64,000 nucleotides of DNA from Xenococcaceae cyanobacterium MO_167.B27 (GCA_030065935.1 JASJCP010000009.1:62001-126000); one strand, 5' to 3'; numbered from the stretch's first letter, positions 27,900 to 36,594 are shown. The notes: generated from the letters alone by a model not told the origin. Numbers and translations: made by a program.

Positions 27900-28832
27900 C
27901 TATTCGGCTCTGATGATTGTTCCACGCTCACGGACTGCCTCGGCTTTGCCGAGACCGCCCCTCAAAATCGCTGCTGCATCTTCTAACTTCCCGATTCCTG
28001 CCATCCCAAACGTAGTCTCAACAAAACGACAAGCTGCTTCTACTTTTGGTTGCATTGAACCAGGAGCAAAGCTATAGTTACTTAACTGCTGTGGAGTTGT
28101 CCCCTGTATTGGTCGTGCTTCTGGAGTACCCCAGTTGGCGTAAACCGCATCTACATCAGTTAATAGTAGTAAAGCATCCGCTTGTAAGTCTCTTGCCAGT
28201 AGTGCTGTAGCTAAATCTTTATCGATAACTGCTTCAACTCCACAGATACTTCCTGCTGGGGTAACGACAACAGGTATGCCACCACCGCCAGCACAGACGA
28301 CTAATGCTCCCACTTTTACTAATAACCGAATTGTGGGCAATTCTAAGATTCGCTTGGGTTCAGGAGAAGGAACAACACGACGATAGACATTGCCATCAGG
28401 GGCAACTGCCCAACCTCTTTCTTTAGCTAACTGTTTAGCCTCTATCTCTGAATAAACCGAGCCAATAGGTTTAGTGGGACAAGCAAAAGCAGGATCGCGG
28501 GGTTCTACTTCGATCTGAGTTAGGAGAGTTACTATTTGCTGGTCTGGTAATTGATTACGAAGTTCTTGTTCGATTAAATAACCGATCGCCCCTTCTGTCT
28601 CTGCATCTAAAACATCGAGGGGATAGGGTTTGACTCCTTTGTAGGCTTCGGCTTGCATTGCCAGAAGTCCTACTTGGGGTCCATTGCCGTGGGTGACTAC
28701 TACCTGATGTTCTCTAGCAATTTCAGCGATCGCTTTAGCTGCCAGCTTAATATTTTGTCGCTGGATTTCTACTTCTGGAGGTTGACCGCGCCTAATTAGG
28801 GCATTACCTCCCAAAGCAATAACTACTAGCAT
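27900..28832 (-). CDS. arcC: Carbamate kinase
   Basis: Amino-acid kinase family enzyme that interconverts carbamoyl phosphate plus ADP with ATP plus carbamate; 310 residues. Motifs are intact: ALGGNALIRRGQPPE, VTHGNGPQVGLL, APDGNVYRRVVPSPEP, CAGGGGIPVV, DVDAVYANWGTPEA and GSMQPKVEAACRFVE. Near the C-terminus, GGLGKAEAVRERG is encoded by DNA containing the hairpin CTCGGCTTTGCCGAG and looks like a repeat insertion. No arginine deiminase or ornithine carbamoyltransferase is nearby. It starts 6 bp after the cDPGS-like gene, so the two form an operon. Confidence 0.95.
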   Translation of the reverse strand: MLVVIALGGNALIRRGQPPEVEIQRQNIKLAAKAIAEIAREHQVVVTHGNGPQVGLLAMQAEAYKGVKPYPLDVLDAETEGAIGYLIEQELRNQLPDQQIVTLLTQIEVEPRDPAFACPTKPIGSVYSEIEAKQLAKERGWAVAPDGNVYRRVVPSPEPKRILELPTIRLLVKVGALVVCAGGGGIPVVVTPAGSICGVEAVIDKDLATALLARDLQADALLLLTDVDAVYANWGTPEARPIQGTTPQQLSNYSFAPGSMQPKVEAACRFVETTFGMAGIGKLEDAAAILRGGLGKAEAVRERGTIIRAE

Positions 28833-28838
28833 AGTTGT

Positions 28839-30215
28839 CTATCCTCCCAAATTCTTCTGAGCAAGAAATTGCTCGATTTGATCCGATAGACTGGGTTTGC
28901 CCATCTCAGCAAATTCATAGCGGGCGCGTATTACTGGCTTATTAAGTTTCATCAGAGAACTAAGATTGCTAGGAGTGGCTGCTACAACTACATCAGCTTC
29001 AGCATTGTTAATCGTTGCTTCCAGTGCTTTCAGTTGGGCGGGGAAATAACCCATCGCTGGCAATACCGAGCCAATGTGAGGATAGCGGGCATAAACTTCG
29101 GCGATTTCTGGGACGGCATAAGCTCTGGGATCGACAATTGCTGCTGCCTGGGCGCGGGTAGCTGCTACATAGCCTGCACCATAAGACATTCCTCCATGAG
29201 TGGTAGTAGGACCATCCTCTACTACTAACACCCTGCGATCGCGCACTGCTTCAGGATTGTCTAATTGAATTGGGGAAGCACCACGAACAATAACTGCTGT
29301 GGGATTAACCCTCTTGACTGTATCGCTAACTCTCTGTACGTCAGCATCAGCAGCCGAATCGACTTTCGCAATGATCGCAATGTCTGCCATCCGCAATACT
29401 ACTTCTCCTGGGTGGTGAGTTGTTTCATCTCCAGGACGCAAGGGATCGACTAACACAAGATGTAGATCGGGTTTAATGAAGGGAAAGTCATTGTTACCAC
29501 CGTCCCAGAGGATAATATCTGCTTCTTGTTCTGCTTTCTGGACGATCAATTCATAATCAACTCCAGCATAGACTATGTTGCCTACCTCTAAATGGGGTTC
29601 GTATTCTTCTCGTTCTTCAATCGTACATTCAGCTACATCTAAATCTGCTTTAGTGGCAAACCGTTGCACAATTTGCTTTTCTAAATCTCCGTAAGGCATG
29701 GGATGACGGATAACTGCTACCCTCAAACCTTTTTGTCGCAGTAGCTTAGAAAGCCAACGGGTCGTTTGGGACTTACCACAACCAGTCCTTACCGCAGAAA
29801 CAGCAATTACTGGTACTTGGGCTGGCAACATGGTTCGTTCTGGACCCAAAAGTAAGAAATCTGCACCCGCTACCATTGCCCGCGATGCCAAATGCATGAC
29901 TTCAGCGTGAGTCAGATCGCTATAGGCAAACACTACACGGTCTATTTGCTCTCGGCGACAAAGAGATTCTAATTCTGTTTCGTCAACAATAGGAATACCG
30001 TCGGGATAAAGAGAACCTGCAAGACTGGGTGGATAGCGACGATTAGCAATGCCCGAAATTTGCGCTGCGGTAAATGCGGATACTTCCACTTCTGGGTCAT
30101 GGCGATATACCTGATTAAAATTATGAAAATCTCGACCTGCTGCCCCCATAATGACAATTCTATTAGGGGTTCTCCTCTTCGCTGAGGCACTGCGAGATCG
30201 CTTTTGACTCTCCAT
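28839..30215 (-). CDS. Cyclic 2,3-diphosphoglycerate synthetase-like P-loop protein
   Basis: A 458-residue cytoplasmic protein. It has an N-terminal Rossmann-like part (RIVIMGAAGRDFHNFN, about 19-140) and a P-loop NTPase part with VIAVSAVRTGCGKSQTTRWL (about 148-167) and DGGNNDFPF. Databases usually name this family after archaeal cyclic 2,3-diphosphoglycerate synthetase, but a role for that compound in cyanobacteria is not established. The tight pairing with carbamate kinase points to carbamoyl-phosphate or nitrogen metabolism; that is an inference. The substrate is unknown. Confidence 0.8.
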   Translation of the reverse strand: MESQKRSRSASAKRRTPNRIVIMGAAGRDFHNFNQVYRHDPEVEVSAFTAAQISGIANRRYPPSLAGSLYPDGIPIVDETELESLCRREQIDRVVFAYSDLTHAEVMHLASRAMVAGADFLLLGPERTMLPAQVPVIAVSAVRTGCGKSQTTRWLSKLLRQKGLRVAVIRHPMPYGDLEKQIVQRFATKADLDVAECTIEEREEYEPHLEVGNIVYAGVDYELIVQKAEQEADIILWDGGNNDFPFIKPDLHLVLVDPLRPGDETTHHPGEVVLRMADIAIIAKVDSAADADVQRVSDTVKRVNPTAVIVRGASPIQLDNPEAVRDRRVLVVEDGPTTTHGGMSYGAGYVAATRAQAAAIVDPRAYAVPEIAEVYARYPHIGSVLPAMGYFPAQLKALEATINNAEADVVVAATPSNLSSLMKLNKPVIRARYEFAEMGKPSLSDQIEQFLAQKNLGG

Positions 30216-30621
30216 AAAATTACTCCTTTATTTAATAATTAGATAAGATAAGGATCAAGAATAAATGAGGCTATCTAACCATGATTATTATAAAAAAGTA
30301 GTTTGAAGAACTTGTGAGGAAAACAGCAAATTACCACTTTTATCTCTCAAAATACTCTTTTCCATAAAAGTTAGATAATCAAAAAAAAGGAGTTCTCTGC
30401 TATCCCTCACAACTTTCTCAAGGTTGTTGCCTAAGCTAAATGTGGAATTGCCTAATCAAGTTGCACAGGAAGTCTCAGCCATAATACTAGCTTCCCTCGT
30501 AATTTAGGTAGAGCAAATATCAGAGTGACTCAGGCTTAGTCCAAATAAAAAGAGTAAAGTAATTGCCTTTGTCTATTCTTTGTCGCTCAACATTTCCAGT
30601 AGATTTCAGTAGGTAAGTAAG
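30216..30621. other. Divergent intergenic region
   Basis: About 400 bp between the cDPGS-like gene (minus) and the DJ-1-like gene (plus). It should carry both promoters. No RNA gene or repeat family was recognised. Confidence 0.4.
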
Positions 30622-31704
30622 ATGGCATCTACAAATCAAGCCAGTTCCAAACGAGTTGGGATTTTGATAGAAAATCAGTTTGAAGATTTTTTGTTTCAAG
30701 TTCCCTATCAAGCACTGAACCAAGCAGGAGCGAAAGCTACGATAATTGGTTCTCGGATGAATGAAGAATATCATGGCAAGCGGGGTAAAGTTTCCTGTAA
30801 ACCAGACGACACCGCTACTGAAGTTCGAGCTTCCGACTTTGATGGATTTGTAATTCCTGTGGGCAATATTCGAGCTAATCCTTTTGCCGTTAGTCTGATC
30901 AAAGAAGCAATTGCTGAAGAAAAAGCGATCGCTGTAATTGGTTATGGAATCCAAGTTCTTATCGAAACAGATGCATTACAAGGTAAGAAAGTTACTGGTT
31001 TACAGTCTCTTCGTAAAGACATTGAGAATGCAGGAGCTAGCTATATCGGAGGACCTGTAGTGGTAGATGGCAATCTGATGACAGCAAGAAGTTCTGGGGA
31101 TGTAGCCATTTTAACCAATAGCTTTCTTAAATATCTCAAGCTAGAGATTAAAGAAGAAACCCCTGGGGATAATAGCCATAGTACCTTCGACTGGTGGAAA
31201 TTAGGGGAAACTTGGGGTGGTTCTAGTGGGAGAGATATTGTTAATGCCCTGAATACTGCGATTGTTGGTGAACGTTACACTTTAGAAGCTTTCAAACAGT
31301 ATAGCTATCGAGCTAGAGATAAAGAACTACGGCAGATACTACAAGAAATTAGCACTACTAAACAAAATCACGTTCAATCATTAGAAACTCGTCTTTATGA
31401 TGCTTTTAATGAACAAGTTACCTGGCAAGCAGTAGGTAGTGAAACTTATGCTGCTTTACATAGCTGGTTACAGTCGAGTGATGAAATGTCAATTATGCGT
31501 CGTGCTTTGGGAGATATTCAAACAGGGGTCATTGATACTTACCATCTGTGCCATCAACTTACCGATCCAATAACAGTGGCAATTTTTGCCGAAATAAAAC
31601 ACGATTTATCCCAATACGAGCAAAAATTAGCAGAATTGTATAGATCTCATTTCGGCGAAAAAATTAAACCTCCTATGCCTACTACCATTGCTGCTGTCAG
31701 TTAA
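30622..31704 (+). CDS. DJ-1/PfpI-like domain fused to a ferritin-like helical domain, nucleophile missing
   Basis: A 360-residue protein. Residues 10-180 are a DJ-1/PfpI (class I glutamine amidotransferase-like) domain: RVGILIENQFEDFLFQVP, FDGFVIPVGN, GGPVVVDGNLMTARSSGD. At the nucleophile elbow the usual ICHG is IGYG (Gly107-Tyr108), so the Cys and its neighbouring His are both absent and peptidase or glyoxalase activity is unlikely. Residues about 208-345 form a helical bundle resembling ferritin-like domains (NTAIVGERYTLEAFKQYS, SETYAALHSWLQ, YHLCHQLTDP). A stress role is likely from the family, but not shown. A small gene follows 27 bp downstream. Confidence 0.8.
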   Translation: MASTNQASSKRVGILIENQFEDFLFQVPYQALNQAGAKATIIGSRMNEEYHGKRGKVSCKPDDTATEVRASDFDGFVIPVGNIRANPFAVSLIKEAIAEEKAIAVIGYGIQVLIETDALQGKKVTGLQSLRKDIENAGASYIGGPVVVDGNLMTARSSGDVAILTNSFLKYLKLEIKEETPGDNSHSTFDWWKLGETWGGSSGRDIVNALNTAIVGERYTLEAFKQYSYRARDKELRQILQEISTTKQNHVQSLETRLYDAFNEQVTWQAVGSETYAALHSWLQSSDEMSIMRRALGDIQTGVIDTYHLCHQLTDPITVAIFAEIKHDLSQYEQKLAELYRSHFGEKIKPPMPTTIAAVS

Positions 31705-31731
31705 TTACCCAATATCTTCTAGATACAGATT

Positions 31732-31980
31732 ATGACATCACCTACACCTCTCCACGGAATTGAGCTACTGGACTGCGCTCAAGCCAATGCCAAATTAGGT
31801 TTACCTATTGCTACAAAACAATGTGGCTATGGAAACGATATCAGAGCTTTTACAAATGAGTTGCAAAAGGCTGGCAGTGATATCGGTCTGCACATTAGCA
31901 GCTTAAACGATCTTCTTTTAGAAGGGAAAACAATGGAGCGCGAAAGAGATTTTTCTCCTGAGAGTCCTGGTCGAATTTAA
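31732..31980 (+). CDS. Small hypothetical protein (82 aa)
   Basis: It begins shortly after the DJ-1-like gene on the same strand, so co-transcription is likely. The product contains LHGIELLDCAQANAKLGLPIA and CGYGNDIRAFTNELQKAGSDIG, mostly helical with two Cys. No family was recognised. The length and position support a real gene, but the ribosome-binding site is weak. Confidence 0.55.
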   Translation: MTSPTPLHGIELLDCAQANAKLGLPIATKQCGYGNDIRAFTNELQKAGSDIGLHISSLNDLLLEGKTMERERDFSPESPGRI

Positions 31981-32075
31981 GATCATAACGGCGAACTCAC
32001 TGTTTGGTTATGAAGCAGGCTTCCACCCACGGCACAACGTTTCGCCACTAATCACGAATGGGTGAGGTAGCAAAC

Positions 32076-32123
32076 GAGTCGAAGGTACTCCTCGAAGCCT
32101 GCTTCGACTTCGTCAATTTTGTC
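32076..32123 (-). repeat. Dispersed hairpin repeat, copy C (intergenic)
   Basis: On the minus strand it reads TTGACGAAGTCGAAGCAGG, then GGAGTACCTTCGACTC. Arms GTCGAAG and CTTCGAC pair. It matches copies at 38384 and 54628 that lie inside genes. The preceding 31981-32075 also contains a related AAGCAGGCTTCC stretch; nothing else is seen in this 314-bp gene-free gap. Confidence 0.75.
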
Positions 32124-32294
32124 TTAACCTTCAAACATAATGGGATATTGGGCAAGAAGTCTAATATTTGATTCTTCACAAATTCTTCAAATTTTTGTTC
32201 TAAATTAAAGATCAAGCTAACAAAGATACTAAGTTAGCAGAATTTAATAGTGCCTATAATCTTCTTACCCTTTAATAGGGTGGAGGTATTCGTT

Positions 32295-32726
32295 ATGAGA
32301 TTACGTTACTTTGCATTGGTCGTTGGCATTCTTTTTCTGCTTCTAGGGATCCTGGGGTTGATCCCTGGTTTACTTTCACTACCAGCCAGCGCGCCTGTTC
32401 TAAAAGTTAGTATGGGATATGGTTATCTGTTTGGCATATTCCCAGTTAACCTGGTACACAACCTGATTCATCTGGCAATTGGTGTCTGGGGAATTATTGT
32501 CTATCGCAGCGAGTTGAATGCGCGTTTATTTGCCCGTAGTATGGCAATCTGCTTAGGATTACTGGCTGTTTTGGGTTTGATTCCAGTTACAAAAATGCTC
32601 TTTGGTTTAGTACCTCTGTTTAGTCACAATATCTGGTTTCATGCTTTAACAGCAGCGATCGCAGCCTACTTTGGCTGGTTTAGGAAACGCAAAGCAGAAG
32701 ATATTGGTATGGGTGCAGCAGCTTAA
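32295..32726 (+). CDS. DUF4383 membrane protein
   Basis: A 143-residue integral membrane protein with four hydrophobic segments (about 5-27, 42-72, 77-100, 106-130). The middle contains NLVHNLIHLAIGVWGI, typical of DUF4383. The ATG at 32295 is preferred since GGAGG lies 9 nt before it; the frame is open 45 bases further upstream. It is monocistronic as far as can be seen. Function unknown. Confidence 0.85.
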   Translation: MRLRYFALVVGILFLLLGILGLIPGLLSLPASAPVLKVSMGYGYLFGIFPVNLVHNLIHLAIGVWGIIVYRSELNARLFARSMAICLGLLAVLGLIPVTKMLFGLVPLFSHNIWFHALTAAIAAYFGWFRKRKAEDIGMGAAA

Positions 32727-32887
32727 AGGCTAGCTAGATTGATTTTCAACCTTTGACTAGAAAAAAATATACTTTCTAACCTTGTCTGCTGGGTAATATC
32801 GCAGACAAGGTTTTTCTAATTTGTCTTGGTTAAAAATTTCTGGATTGCCATTTAAGAGATATTTTATTCGTTTTCTAGGTTGCAATT

Positions 32888-33346
32888 ATGAAACTTACCA
32901 GCAAGGCTTTCGATACTAACGGTATTATTCCACCTCAGTTTACCTGCGATGGGAAAGATATTTCACCTCCTCTAAGTTGGTCAGAACCACCAGCAAATAC
33001 TAAAAGCTTCGCTTTAATTTGTGATGATCCTGATGCACCAAGAAAGACTTGGGTTCACTGGGTTGTCTATAATTTACCGCCCTCAACTCGTTTCTTACCT
33101 GAAGCCGTTTCTGGGGGTATTACTATTGCACAGGGAGGTTTACAGGGGATTAATGACTTTAGAAAGCTCTCTTATGGAGGACCTTGTCCACCAGGAGGAA
33201 CTCACCATTACTTTTTTAAACTTTACGCTTTAGATCGAATGTTAGCTTTAGAATCGGGAGCTACAAAAGCGGAGGTGGAAGCAGCGATGAAAGGTCATAT
33301 TCTTGCAGAGGCACAATTAATAGGACGCTATTGTAGAGAACACTAA
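32888..33346 (+). CDS. YbhB/YbcL family phosphatidylethanolamine-binding-like protein
   Basis: A 152-residue cytoplasmic protein of the PEBP/Raf-kinase-inhibitor-like family. The ligand-pocket motifs are intact: FTCDGKDISPPLSW, ICDDPDAPRKTWVHWVVYNLPP and YGGPCPPGGTHHYFFKLYALD. The bacterial ligand is unknown. The start ATG directly follows a weak ribosome-binding site. Confidence 0.93.
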   Translation: MKLTSKAFDTNGIIPPQFTCDGKDISPPLSWSEPPANTKSFALICDDPDAPRKTWVHWVVYNLPPSTRFLPEAVSGGITIAQGGLQGINDFRKLSYGGPCPPGGTHHYFFKLYALDRMLALESGATKAEVEAAMKGHILAEAQLIGRYCREH

Positions 33347-33462
33347 TTTATCAGCGAGTTACTCAAATTGAAGTCATCTGCGATCGCCAGGCGACTGTGG
33401 CGATCGATGGTAATCTGCAAGATCTAAGTTATTCCTCATTCCTTGATTGACTATTGAACAGA

Positions 33463-33511
33463 GTAAATGATAAATGATGAATAATGATGAATGATAAATG
33501 ATAAATGATAG
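33463..33511 (+). repeat. Heptanucleotide tandem repeat (ATGATAA type) containing a start codon
   Basis: Seven units in register: GTAAATG, ATAAATG, ATGAATA, ATGATGA, ATGATAA, ATGATAA, ATGATAG. The ATG of the last unit is the start codon of the alpha/beta-hydrolase gene. Confidence 0.85.
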
Positions 33512-34344
33512 AAGAATGTCAGATTGAAGTGGGAAAATTACAGTGGTTTTATCGTCAAACTGCTACAGAAAGTGAAAAACCCCCTGTCTTATTGTTACAT
33601 GGTTTGCCTACTCACGGTTATACTTGGCGCGGAGTCATGACTAGCTTGGAAGCATCAGGATATAGTGCGATCGCTCCTGACTGGATTGGTTCGGGTTTTT
33701 CTGCTAAACCAGATAAGCGAGAGTTTGCTTATACTCCCCAAGCTTTTATTGCTGCTTTAGAAAATCTTATTACCACTTTGGAACTAGAAAAATTTTATCT
33801 GGTAGTGCAAGGGTTTTTAGGTTCAGTCGGGATACAATACGCTTTAGCTCATCCCCAACAAGTAGAGAGATTAATCATTCTTAATACTCCCTTAACTCCA
33901 GAGATGAAATTACCTTGGAAAATGAAACAATGGGGTATTCCTTTTGTGGGGGATATGTTAACCCAAGACCCCTTACAGGTAGATCGCACTCTAGAAGGGG
34001 GAAGCGGTTTTGTCATTGAAGACCAAGACTTAAATATTCATCGTAAACCCTTTTTAACCAGTTCTTCCGTAGGAAGGGCTTTAGTTGCAACTATTAAAAG
34101 TTTAGACCTCAATAAAACTACTACAGAAATTAGTGAGGGACTTAAAACCTGGGAGCAACCGACTCTAATTATTTGGGGAGTGGAAGACCCTTGGCTGGCG
34201 ATCGCAGATGCCGAAATTGTAGCTAAATCTAACTCGAAAATTGAGCTAGTAAAATTACCAGAAGCTAAACATTATCCCCAAGAACACTGGTCTGAGGAAA
34301 TTGGCAAAGAAATTACTCAGTTTTTTCGCCGTTCTGTTTTTTAA
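33505..34344 (+). CDS. Alpha/beta-hydrolase fold protein without a visible nucleophile
   Basis: A 279-residue protein of the haloalkane-dehalogenase/epoxide-hydrolase-like branch: VLLLHGLPTHGYTWR (oxyanion region), APDWIGSGFSAKP, IIWGVEDPWL (acid residue) and EAKHYPQEH (His). At the nucleophile elbow, where relatives read VVQDWGG or GxSxG, this protein reads VVQGFLGS, with no Ser, Asp or Cys. It may be a binding protein or use another mechanism. Its start codon belongs to a heptamer repeat and has no Shine-Dalgarno sequence. A fusion to later in-frame starts is not excluded. Confidence 0.87.
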   Translation: MIEECQIEVGKLQWFYRQTATESEKPPVLLLHGLPTHGYTWRGVMTSLEASGYSAIAPDWIGSGFSAKPDKREFAYTPQAFIAALENLITTLELEKFYLVVQGFLGSVGIQYALAHPQQVERLIILNTPLTPEMKLPWKMKQWGIPFVGDMLTQDPLQVDRTLEGGSGFVIEDQDLNIHRKPFLTSSSVGRALVATIKSLDLNKTTTEISEGLKTWEQPTLIIWGVEDPWLAIADAEIVAKSNSKIELVKLPEAKHYPQEHWSEEIGKEITQFFRRSVF

Positions 34345-34403
34345 ATGGCGAAACTTTGAGAAGATTAAGATAAATTAATAAAAAATTGCATTTTTTAGGA
34401 GAT

Positions 34404-34847
34404 ATGAAAATCTTTCGTTCTGTTTTGTCCTTGATGTTGGTATTGGTAGCGACAGTTTTAGTGAGTTGCGGTAGTCCTCAAGTTTCTGCGCCCCCCACCT
34501 ACACCCCTGAAAAATTACAAGTTATCAAAACTTATCGCATTCCTGTGGATGTAGCACGGGATAAAATGAACACTCTAGGCGAGTTCATTCGGAATGAAGA
34601 TTGGGTAAATGTTAAAAGTTTCATTCACGGTCCCTTGGGATTTCTTAGAAGAGATTTTAGATATTTATCTGATGCTCTTCTTCCCGATGATAAAGCTGAA
34701 GCAACCGAACTAGCTAAAGATATCTTTACTCGCTTAGAAAATATTGATGTTGCTGCTGAAGAAAAAGACTATAAAGTAGCTAAAGCTCAATTCAATCAAG
34801 CCCTTGATGATTTTGAAGCTTATATCGAGTTAATTCCTGAAGCTTAA
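34404..34847 (+). CDS. psbQ: Photosystem II lipoprotein PsbQ (CyanoQ)
   Basis: A 147-residue lumenal lipoprotein of the cyanobacterial PsbQ family, which stabilises the oxygen-evolving side of photosystem II. The signal peptide ends in a lipobox LVSC with Cys22. The mature part is a four-helix bundle (KTYRIPVDVARDKMNTLGEF, NEDWVNVKSFIHGPLGFLRR, AKAQFNQALDDFEAYIELIP). The ATG is fixed by TAGGAG 5 nt upstream; a TTG further upstream is unlikely. It stands between the hydrolase gene and a convergent thrB. Confidence 0.93.
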   Translation: MKIFRSVLSLMLVLVATVLVSCGSPQVSAPPTYTPEKLQVIKTYRIPVDVARDKMNTLGEFIRNEDWVNVKSFIHGPLGFLRRDFRYLSDALLPDDKAEATELAKDIFTRLENIDVAAEEKDYKVAKAQFNQALDDFEAYIELIPEA

Positions 34848-34874
34848 TTTATCAACAGTAAAGAGCGAAATATT

Positions 34875-34909
34875 CTGATAACTGTTTACTGATAACTGTT
34901 TACTGATTT
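34875..34909 (+). repeat. Heptanucleotide repeat (CTGATAA/CTGTTTA)5 overlapping the thrB stop
   Basis: Five units in register: CTGATAA, CTGTTTA, CTGATAA, CTGTTTA, CTGATTT. The thrB stop codon (minus strand) and its last two codons lie within units 4 and 5. Confidence 0.85.
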
Positions 34910-35811
34910 ACTTTCGCCCCTTGAGTATCAAGAGTTAGAGCAGTAACTATTGCTTTGACTCCTTTTTTTTGCCAAGCTTGTTCCATTGCAGTTACAACAT
35001 TAGCTTGATTTTCTGATTCCGTTAGAGCCAATAGAGTCGCACCAGCACCACTAATCACCATTCCCCAAGCTCCAGCAGAGATCGCAGCAGCTTTAACTTC
35101 TTCATATCCTGTAATTAGTTCCTTACGATAAGGTTGATGTAATCTATCTTCTAAAGCTGTAGCTAACCACTCTCCATTATTAGTTGCTAAACCCCGCAGC
35201 AATAAACCCATGCGGGAGATATTAAAAATTGCATCACTACGACTAACAGTAGTCGGTAAAACCTTTCGTGCTTCAGAGGTGGATAATTCAAAATCGGGAA
35301 TAGCTACTACAGGAATTACCCCAGAATGCCAAGGAATCTCGCAAATTTGCCATTTTCCAGCCTCTTCAATAGATAAGCGACACTTTCCTAAGTAAGCAGG
35401 TACAACATTATCGGGATGTCCCTCTATGGCGATCGCTAAATCGCGAATTTCTACTTCTGTTAAGGGTTTTCCTGCTAATTCATTTGCACCTATTAACCCT
35501 CCCACAATAGCTGTAGCAGAGCTTCCTAAACCCCTAGCAAAAGGAACACCAAGCTTAATATCTATTTTTACCCCAGGAGGCGTGCGATTAATTTTTTCAT
35601 ATACCTTTAAGAAAGACTGATACACTAAATTACTGCGGTCGCAACTAACTTTATCTGCTTCCTCTCCTGTTACTGCGATCTTTAAATATGTTTCTCTGTC
35701 TATCACTGTAAAGTGAAACTCATTATACATACTCAAAGCTGCACCCAAACAGTCAAAACCCACACCAAGGTTAGCAGTAGTAGCAGGAACAATTACAGTA
35801 ACTTCACTCAT
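34900..35811 (-). CDS. thrB: Homoserine kinase
   Basis: GHMP-family kinase that phosphorylates homoserine in threonine biosynthesis, 303 residues. The N-terminal strand VTVIVPATTANLGVGFDCLG, the ATP-binding loop PFARGLGSSATAIVGG and the C-terminal ISGAGATLLAL motif are intact. The second Met is used as start because homologues begin MSEVTV. The gene is the last of three minus-strand genes. Its terminal Asn-Gln and stop come from a heptamer array. Confidence 0.95.
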   Translation of the reverse strand: MSEVTVIVPATTANLGVGFDCLGAALSMYNEFHFTVIDRETYLKIAVTGEEADKVSCDRSNLVYQSFLKVYEKINRTPPGVKIDIKLGVPFARGLGSSATAIVGGLIGANELAGKPLTEVEIRDLAIAIEGHPDNVVPAYLGKCRLSIEEAGKWQICEIPWHSGVIPVVAIPDFELSTSEARKVLPTTVSRSDAIFNISRMGLLLRGLATNNGEWLATALEDRLHQPYRKELITGYEEVKAAAISAGAWGMVISGAGATLLALTESENQANVVTAMEQAWQKKGVKAIVTALTLDTQGAKVNQ

Positions 35812-35872
35812 AAACACATTAGCTCATCATGTTAACTCCCTAGCTTATCAGTTATCCATTAGCAATTAGCAA

Positions 35873-36520
35873 TCACTTCCCTTTAAATTGACGACGACGA
35901 CGATACCAAGTTGCACCACCTACAAGCATTCCTGTTAAAGTAAAAGCCAACAGCAACGGTAAGATATTACCCTCAGATAGGGCAGTAAAACCAGAACCCA
36001 TCATCACAAAAGGTAAAACCCCTGGTATTGTTCCTAATACTGTCCCGATAGTATAGTCTCGCCAGCGAATGGAAGTTAAACCAGCAGCAAAATTAACTAG
36101 TCCGTAAGGGATAATGGGTAGTAAGCGAATCGAAAACATATAAAACAAACCACCAAGGCGGATTTCTGCATCTATTGCTTCCCAACGTCCCGCAAACTTC
36201 TGAGCAATAATATCCTTTCCTACAGTGCGAGTAAACCCAAAAGCTACTATGGCTGCTATGATTGCTGCAACAGTAGTCCAGAATGTACCCCACCAAATAC
36301 CAAAAATTGCGCCTCCTGTAAGATTTAGGGGTGTAGAAGGGAGTATTAATAATGTTCCGATAGTATAGAGTACAACATATATAATCGGGGCTAAAATCCC
36401 CATTTCTTCTAACCACTGTTCTAATTGTTGGCGGTCTATTCCACCAATCAAAAACATCCCAATTCCCGTGGCGATGATACAAATAATAGTTAATAATAGA
36501 ATGCTACTTTTTAATTTCAA
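35873..36520 (-). CDS. TVP38/TMEM64 family membrane protein
   Basis: A 215-residue integral membrane protein of the VTT (DedA-related) superfamily. It has an N-terminal helix (about 7-27) and the core with LILPSTPLNLTGGAIFGIWWGTFW, a re-entrant-loop motif, followed by FYMFSIRLLPIIPYGLVNFAAGLT. Relatives are lipid scramblases or transporters; the substrate here is unknown. It lies 61 bp upstream of thrB on the same strand and 74 bp after the glycosyltransferase. Confidence 0.92.
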   Translation of the reverse strand: MKLKSSILLLTIICIIATGIGMFLIGGIDRQQLEQWLEEMGILAPIIYVVLYTIGTLLILPSTPLNLTGGAIFGIWWGTFWTTVAAIIAAIVAFGFTRTVGKDIIAQKFAGRWEAIDAEIRLGGLFYMFSIRLLPIIPYGLVNFAAGLTSIRWRDYTIGTVLGTIPGVLPFVMMGSGFTALSEGNILPLLLAFTLTGMLVGGATWYRRRRQFKGK

Positions 36521-36594
36521 AATCTTAATAACTCCAAAATCAAATTAACCACTAACTACGCTCACGGTTGCAAGCCTTACACGGATACTAACCA

